Of a stretch of 64,000 nt of DNA, positions 58,836-64,000 are shown one piece after another. Both the position numbers and the translations under genes were made by a program. The stretch is from NCBI GenBank assembly GCA_019244295.1, contig JAFASX010000046.1:1-64000 (forward strand). Reading direction: 5' to 3'. The first letter of the stretch is position 1; every line of letters starts with the position of its first letter. A model generated the notes under the pieces. That model did not search any database and was not told the origin of the DNA. It saw nothing but the letters and a program-made list of their open reading frames with translations. The stretch is from Pseudonocardia sp. (GTDB lineage Bacteria; Actinomycetota; Actinomycetes; Mycobacteriales; Pseudonocardiaceae).

Positions 58836-61343
58836 TCATACAGTCTGGGGTTCGGCGACCCGCTCGGCCTTGCGGTCGATCAGTGTGGCGAGGTCAGCGA
58901 GGGTGGCATGGCCGGTGATGTCTTTGAGGGTGACGGTGCGTTTGAGGGCAATGGCGAGTTTGACCGCGGACAGGGAGGTGCCGCCGAGTTCGAAGAAATG
59001 GTCGTGGCGTCCGATCCGGTCCGCGGTGAGGCCCAGGACGCTGGCCCAGGTGCTGGCCAGGTGGTGCTCGGTGGGGGTGGCCGGTGGGTGGTAGCCGTCC
59101 TCGACGGTATCGACGGTCTCCAGTTCGGCGGCCAGCGCGGTCAGCGCCTTGGTGTTGATTTTACTGTTGAGGGTCAATGGCAACCGCTCGCGCCAGTGGA
59201 ACACCATGGGCACCATATAGGCCGGCAATACCGCCCCCAGCCGCTCCCGCAGCACCTCCACCGGCAACGGCTCGGGCCCGCTGTAGAACGCCACCAGGTG
59301 TTTAGGCTGTCCCGCGCGCCCACCGACGACCACCGCCCCGTCCCGGACCCCCGGGATCGTGGTCAACGCGTTGTCGATCTCCCCGATCTCGATCCGGAAC
59401 CCGGAGATCTTGACCTGGGAATCCCGCCGACCCAGAAACTCCAACTTTCCATCAGGCAACCACCGACCGTAATCACCACCCTTGTACAACCGCGTCCCCG
59501 GCCGATACGGATCATCCAGATACGCCGCCGCGGTCCGTTCCGGATCGTTGACATACCCCCGCCCCACACACACCCCGGAGAACACGATTAACCCCGGCGC
59601 CCCCAACGGCACCGGCGCCAAATGCTCATCCACCACATACACCCGTACGTTGTTCACACACCGCCCCAACGGCACTCGATCACCCTCCGGGACCCGCTCC
59701 ATCACCTCGTGATTGGTGTCATCCGAGGTCTCGGTCAATCCATACGCATTCACCAACTTCACCTCCGGCACGGTCGCGAACCACCGCGCCACCAACTCCT
59801 TCTTCACCGCCTCCCCAGTTACTGACACATACCGCAACGACGGCAGCTGCCTCGGATGGGCCTGCAAATAGGACAGCACCACTTCCAGATACGACGGCAC
59901 CACCTGTAACACAGTCACCTCACCGGCCACGATCGTGTCCACGAACCGGGCCACATCCAGGATCACCTCCTGCCGCACCACCAGGGTGCGCCCACCCACC
60001 ATCAACGCCGACACCAACTGCCACAACGAAATATCGAAACACTGCGGCGCGACTTGAGCCACCACCTGCCCCGCACCGATCCCCAAATCATCAATCTTCG
60101 CGAACACGTGATTCAACATCCCCGCGTGCTCACACATCGCGCCCTTTGGCTCACCCGTGGAACCAGACGTGAAATAAATGTAAGCCAACTGATCAGCCCT
60201 CACCGCGATCCCCAGATCGTCCTCGGCGTGCCCCTCCTGATACGCCTGGTCGATCAAGACCCGCGCCACCCCAGGCACCGACCCCAACGCCACATCCACA
60301 TTGACGCTGCCGCCCGCCTCGGTCAACACCAGCCCACACCGCGCCCGACGCAACACCCGCGCGATCCGCTCCGCCGGGAACCCCGGCTCGATCGGCACAT
60401 ACACCCCACCCGCCTTGAACACCGCCAACACCGCCGCCAACCAATCCAGATTGCGCTCACACACCACCGCAACCGGCTCTTCCGCCACCACCCCACGCGC
60501 CACCAACGCCCGCGCCAACCGATTCGCCCGCCCATTCAACTCCCGATAACTCCACGACCGCTCACCACACACCGCCGCCACCGCATCCGGATGCTCCGCC
60601 ACCCGCCGCTCAAACAACTCATGCACCCGGCAATCCGGCAACACCCGATCCGGCCCCGCCAACCCCGTCAGCTGAAAACTCCACTCATCCGCGCTCAACA
60701 CACTCTGCCGATCATGGGCGTCATCCACATCCGCCACCATCAACCCCAACGCCGCCACGTGATACCCCGCGATCCGCCCGGCACACGACGCATCCACCAC
60801 CTCACGCCGATACCGCAACCGCAACGCCAACCGAGCGCCCACCCAACAAAAGCCCACCCACAACACCGTGCCCTCGCCCAGATCACCACCAGCACCAATC
60901 GCATCGAACACCGTCTCACACAACGGCACCGCCACACCCAGCTCACCCCGCAACACCTCAACCGGGAAATCCCCATGCGCCTTCGCCGCCGCCGCGACCT
61001 CATCAGCACTCATCACCAACGACCGCCACGAACCCGCCCCCACCGATACGCGGCACGGCAACGCCCGGCCATCCCCATCAACCACCAACTCCGTCACTAC
61101 CTCAGACTCACCAGCCAACACCCCCAGCACCTTCGCATGCGCAGCCAACAACACCGAACCCAACGGCACCCCCAACTCACCAGCCACCCCACTCAACGCC
61201 GTTACCAAATCAGCCAAAAGCACCTCCTCATGCTCAGCCACACCCTTCACCGGGTCGACGCTCCACCGCGGTATAGCGGTGAAACCACCGGCGGTTAACA
61301 CGCCGCGCCAGAATTCCCGGTCGGTGTCCGCGAACGTTTTCAT
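58836..61343 (-). CDS. NRPS: condensation-like remnant, adenylation, carrier domain
   Basis: An 835-residue synthetase. Residues 1-230 look like the C-terminal half of a condensation domain but have no HHxxxDG motif. The adenylation domain has YIYFTSGSTGEPKG (388-401), NAYGLTETSDD (532-542), YKGGDYGRWLPDG (620-632) and GRRDSQVKISGFRIEIGEID (638-657), with the core Lys729 (LNSKIN). The carrier domain has HDHFFELGGTSLSAV with the phosphopantetheine Ser790. A hand-derived binding-pocket code is D-I-W-S-S-T-A-D-D-K; the two adjacent Asp would suit a basic side chain, but substrate is unproven. ATG 61343 follows GAGGGGA. It is 31 bp downstream of the Pls-like gene. Confidence 0.88.
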   Translation of the reverse strand: MKTFADTDREFWRGVLTAGGFTAIPRWSVDPVKGVAEHEEVLLADLVTALSGVAGELGVPLGSVLLAAHAKVLGVLAGESEVVTELVVDGDGRALPCRVSVGAGSWRSLVMSADEVAAAAKAHGDFPVEVLRGELGVAVPLCETVFDAIGAGGDLGEGTVLWVGFCWVGARLALRLRYRREVVDASCAGRIAGYHVAALGLMVADVDDAHDRQSVLSADEWSFQLTGLAGPDRVLPDCRVHELFERRVAEHPDAVAAVCGERSWSYRELNGRANRLARALVARGVVAEEPVAVVCERNLDWLAAVLAVFKAGGVYVPIEPGFPAERIARVLRRARCGLVLTEAGGSVNVDVALGSVPGVARVLIDQAYQEGHAEDDLGIAVRADQLAYIYFTSGSTGEPKGAMCEHAGMLNHVFAKIDDLGIGAGQVVAQVAPQCFDISLWQLVSALMVGGRTLVVRQEVILDVARFVDTIVAGEVTVLQVVPSYLEVVLSYLQAHPRQLPSLRYVSVTGEAVKKELVARWFATVPEVKLVNAYGLTETSDDTNHEVMERVPEGDRVPLGRCVNNVRVYVVDEHLAPVPLGAPGLIVFSGVCVGRGYVNDPERTAAAYLDDPYRPGTRLYKGGDYGRWLPDGKLEFLGRRDSQVKISGFRIEIGEIDNALTTIPGVRDGAVVVGGRAGQPKHLVAFYSGPEPLPVEVLRERLGAVLPAYMVPMVFHWRERLPLTLNSKINTKALTALAAELETVDTVEDGYHPPATPTEHHLASTWASVLGLTADRIGRHDHFFELGGTSLSAVKLAIALKRTVTLKDITGHATLADLATLIDRKAERVAEPQTV

Positions 61344-61374
61344 CGAATTTCCCCTCTGTTCTCGTGGGTCAGGT

Positions 61375-64000
61375 TTACTTGGCCGCCGGTCCTGCTTGAA
61401 CATTCCGGATCTCTTTGGCCGGATTTCCACCCCACCAAGCGCGCGGCGGAATCTCTTCGCCCTTCATCAGGAAGGAGTCGGGGGCAAGTACCGCGCCATC
61501 GCCCATCGTCACGCCGTAGTGGACAAAAGCGTTGACGCCGAGCGTGCACCCGGAACCGATCGTGATGCGATCGGACTTGAACGCGCCGTCCTCCTGCGAA
61601 TGACACTGCAGAGCACTTCCCACATTGAGCGCACAGTCATCCCCGATGGCGGCGAACGTTCTCTCGGTCACGTAGCAGCCGTCGTCGAAGACACGCGAGC
61701 CAATGCGCACACCCAGCATCCGCCAGATTATGTTCTTGAACGGAGTACCGTTGAGGAGCTCCAGGTACCCTCCTTGCGACGGCACCTTCCAGAAACGTTC
61801 GTGCCGCCAGAAACGGGGGTCGTAAATCGAGCAGCCCCGCGGGGTCAACAACTGCAGCCACGAGACACACCGGTCGACCAGCACAAAATAGCCGACAGTG
61901 AACAGCGGGCTAAGAAAGAGATCCAGCGCGATCCCCAGGGCACCGAATGATGAGTCGTAGAACCCCACCCCCATGCCCTCCAGCAAGACGAGCCCGAAGA
62001 CATAGATCCACCGAACCAGCAGGGAGATCGCCATAGTGACGGCGTTGTGCCGGTTCTTCTCGGCAAGCCGGCGCCGCACTTCTTCCGCGCTCTTCAAGCC
62101 GAGCGCGTTATCCCGTTCCACCGACCGCGGAATTTCGAAGCTCGGCGAGCCCAGCAGCCCGATACCCTCCCGGATCTCCCCATCGATCGGGACCATGACC
62201 TTCGTTGCGAGCAGGCAATTGTCGCCGGTCCGGCCTTGCGCGGGATAGACAATCCGGTTGCCGAGGAAGTTGCGTGCCCCGATCGACACCCGGGACACCC
62301 GGAAGGATGTGCTGGAGAAGTCAGCGTTGATGAGCGATAGCGCATCGGCTACCACCGTTCCGCTGCCGACCGAGATCAGGTACGGAGTTTCGTGCTTCAT
62401 CTCCATACCGAAGTTCGAACCGGTCTGCTCGACCAGGGAAAGGTCGTACCCGATGGAGCGCAAATAATGAACAATAAAGGAACTGTCTCCGGAAAGATTC
62501 GTGAACGGCCGCATATTGGTCATCCGTGTGATCATCCGGTGAATCCAGTAATGGAAGCCGTACAACGGGTAATCTCGGTCCGGCTTGATGGCCAGGCTGA
62601 GCAACCGAGGAACAGTTGACACCACGAGGAGACCGACGACATAGAAGCCGAAGAACAACACAGTCGCGAGGACCAACGTATTGAGGTAGAACGTCCAGCT
62701 GGTGAGGGCACGAATTCCTGGCTCCAGCGACGCGGCTACCTCTGGGACATCGGTCACCAGCAGGATCACGCCGCCAAGTCCCAGCGGCAGGTAAATACCG
62801 AGCATCAGCGCCAATTGCACGGCGGTGTAGATGATCTTCCGCAGTGTGCCGCAGGAGGTGGCGCCGACCGTTTGGTAATTCACCTCGGTCCGCTGTGCGG
62901 GCGACCCATGCCAACGTTCATGCTCTGGCACAGCCTGTCCAGTGTGTAGCGAGGAAGTATGGCCGAGTTGCGCCCCGTCGCCCATCGAGGTGCCGATGTC
63001 GATCACCGTCGCCTCGCCGACGAACACGTCCTTCCCAAGAGTGACTGCGCCCGTCTGAATCAGGCCGGCGTGAGCTCGGTAGCACTGGAAGAACGAGTCC
63101 TTGCGGATGACCGAGCCCTCGCCGATAGTGAGCAGATCAGTGCATATTGGCACATGCTGGGAAAAAATCGCGGCATCCCGCCCGATCCTCGCGCCGAGCG
63201 CCCTCAGGTAGAGCACGTAGAGTGGCGAGCCAATGAACAAGACCAGCGGGTTCGACCGGACCAGCGTCTTGACTACCCAGAAGCGGGCATACGCCAGACT
63301 CCAGATGCGGATCTGCTGAGGTTTCCACCGACCGATCAGCATCCACTTCGCCAGAATTGGCAGCGTGCACATACCGACAAAACCCGCACTGGCGATGAGC
63401 ACCGACCGCAGGTAAATATCGAGCAAGTTCGAGCCAGCCGAGACCCAGTCGAAGCCCCAGCTAGTCGCCAACCCAGCCAGGTAGGAGTAGCCCAAGAAGG
63501 ACAGCAGCTGCAGCGCTCCGCACAGAACATACCTCGGTGTCCCGGTTGGCGCCTTCTCGCGCCGCTCACCACCCGAGGCGTGGTTCACCACCTCGATCGA
63601 TGGCGGCACCGATGCCTCGACAGTGACCGGCGCCGGAGCCACGAAAGCCGCCGCCAGCCGGCTGATGCTCGGGTTGCGATAGATGTCCTGCATCGACACC
63701 TTCGACAGGGCCGAGAGATCCGGCTGCTTACGCACCCGTGCGCAGAACCGAGCCATCATCATCGAATCGGCACCCAGGTCATCAAAGAAATGACCATCAA
63801 CCGACACCTCATCCACACCCAGCACCTCAGCCAACACCGCCGCCAGCCTGGCCCCGACCGTTCCGTGAGCCGGGGACGCTTCCGCTGAGGCAGCGGGCGC
63901 CAAGGCTGCCGCCATTCTGCTGATGCTCGGATTGCGATAGACATCCTGCATCGACACTGACGGAAGACCGGTCCGCTTACGCACCCGTGCGCAGAACCGA
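61375..64000 (-). CDS. Pls-like membrane synthetase: tandem carrier domains plus three beta-helix domains (truncated at right edge)
   Basis: 874 or more residues, open through the edge. It begins inside a carrier domain (RFCARVRKRTGL ... RNPSISRMAAAL), then a complete second carrier (GHFFDDLGADSMMMARF, Ser in GADS). Three left-handed beta-helix domains follow, separated by transmembrane pairs: one around RIGRDAAIFSQH ... MGDGAQLGHTSSL, a second around SIGARNFLGNRIV, and a third around IGSGCTLGVNAFVHYGV ... MGDGAVLAPDSF, ending WWGGNPAKEI. Epsilon-polylysine synthetase has exactly TM-C1-TM-C2-TM-C3 after its carrier, so these domains should catalyse peptide bond formation at the membrane. The adenylation domain is on the next gene. 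Confidence 0.85.
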   Translation of the reverse strand, partial: RFCARVRKRTGLPSVSMQDVYRNPSISRMAAALAPAASAEASPAHGTVGARLAAVLAEVLGVDEVSVDGHFFDDLGADSMMMARFCARVRKQPDLSALSKVSMQDIYRNPSISRLAAAFVAPAPVTVEASVPPSIEVVNHASGGERREKAPTGTPRYVLCGALQLLSFLGYSYLAGLATSWGFDWVSAGSNLLDIYLRSVLIASAGFVGMCTLPILAKWMLIGRWKPQQIRIWSLAYARFWVVKTLVRSNPLVLFIGSPLYVLYLRALGARIGRDAAIFSQHVPICTDLLTIGEGSVIRKDSFFQCYRAHAGLIQTGAVTLGKDVFVGEATVIDIGTSMGDGAQLGHTSSLHTGQAVPEHERWHGSPAQRTEVNYQTVGATSCGTLRKIIYTAVQLALMLGIYLPLGLGGVILLVTDVPEVAASLEPGIRALTSWTFYLNTLVLATVLFFGFYVVGLLVVSTVPRLLSLAIKPDRDYPLYGFHYWIHRMITRMTNMRPFTNLSGDSSFIVHYLRSIGYDLSLVEQTGSNFGMEMKHETPYLISVGSGTVVADALSLINADFSSTSFRVSRVSIGARNFLGNRIVYPAQGRTGDNCLLATKVMVPIDGEIREGIGLLGSPSFEIPRSVERDNALGLKSAEEVRRRLAEKNRHNAVTMAISLLVRWIYVFGLVLLEGMGVGFYDSSFGALGIALDLFLSPLFTVGYFVLVDRCVSWLQLLTPRGCSIYDPRFWRHERFWKVPSQGGYLELLNGTPFKNIIWRMLGVRIGSRVFDDGCYVTERTFAAIGDDCALNVGSALQCHSQEDGAFKSDRITIGSGCTLGVNAFVHYGVTMGDGAVLAPDSFLMKGEEIPPRAWWGGNPAKEIRNVQAGPAAK
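63663..64000 (-). repeat. Duplicated carrier-domain coding segment
   Basis: Nearly identical nucleotide blocks recur: TGATGCTCGG at 63663 and 63921 (258 bp apart) and the GCTTACGCACCCGTGCGCAG block at 63726 and 63975 (249 bp apart), a unit of about 86 codons. The window ends inside the second copy, so further copies may lie beyond. Confidence 0.8.

Noticed and set aside
60054..61298. 414-codon open frame on the plus strand opposite the NRPS
   Set aside because: Its product is a His/Arg/Pro/Gln mixture that follows from the G-ending codon bias of the real minus-strand gene, and the opposite frame contains all NRPS core motifs.

Overview
The window is GC-rich actinobacterial chromosome. The clearest markers are a PimB'-type phosphatidylinositol-mannoside mannosyltransferase beside a FadD15-type acyl-CoA ligase and an NlpC/P60 hydrolase, a ClgR/PspA/PgsA/RimO block, an Lhr helicase followed by an Nei2-type glycosylase, ThyX, RNase J, and the rimP-nusA-ylxR-infB-DUF503-rbfA-truB-ribF-rpsO-pnp-M16-dapB translation/RNA block. 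Gene order resembles mycobacteria and Pseudonocardiales; a Pseudonocardiales-like organism is my best guess, not proven. Almost every housekeeping gene in the second half lies on the minus strand. No rRNA, tRNA, CRISPR array or transposase was seen, and no gene-free stretch exceeds 300 bp.

Layout. 1-8.6 kb: end of a ROK kinase, two SRPBCC proteins, a phosphoesterase, fadD15/pimB', an NlpC/P60 cell-wall hydrolase, a NYN-domain protein and small conserved proteins. 8.6-10.6 kb: amt plus a PII protein behind a GlnR-like box, closed by a strong hairpin. The PII protein has lost the residues normally used for 2-oxoglutarate binding and for tyrosine modification. 10.7-16.2 kb: lhr and nei2. 16.2-20.4 kb: pspA, clgR, pgsA and rimO (minus), with an ArgA-like acetyltransferase (plus). 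20.5-26 kb: an accessory block of mtnA and a four-gene soluble diiron monooxygenase operon (prmABCD type), sitting between argA/rimO and ftsK where related genomes usually have these neighbours directly. 26.2-29.4 kb: an alanine/glycine-rich unknown protein and ftsK, whose stop codons overlap. 29.4-34.2 kb: a XylF-type sugar ABC transporter with its ROK regulator, preceded by a 37-bp near-perfect palindrome. 34.3-41.3 kb: rnj, thyX, an RHH regulator with DUF4097, a YcaQ-like protein, a GNAT and dapB; dapA is absent from its usual place. 41.3-56.5 kb: the translation/RNA block, with an XRE regulator and 2'-5' RNA ligase placed between ribF and rpsO, and an ArsB-like permease between truB and rbfA. 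56.7-58.8 kb: a Tat-type lipoprotein with a DUF4439 ferritin-like partner, and a class V aminotransferase.

58.8 kb to the right edge holds the most unusual content: a split nonribosomal peptide system. One gene encodes a condensation-like remnant, an adenylation domain and a carrier domain. The other, running off the window, encodes tandem carrier domains fused to a membrane protein with three left-handed beta-helix acyltransferase-like domains, the layout of the C-terminal half of epsilon-polylysine synthetase (Pls). Together they look like a Pls-type homopolymer synthetase divided into two polypeptides with duplicated carriers.
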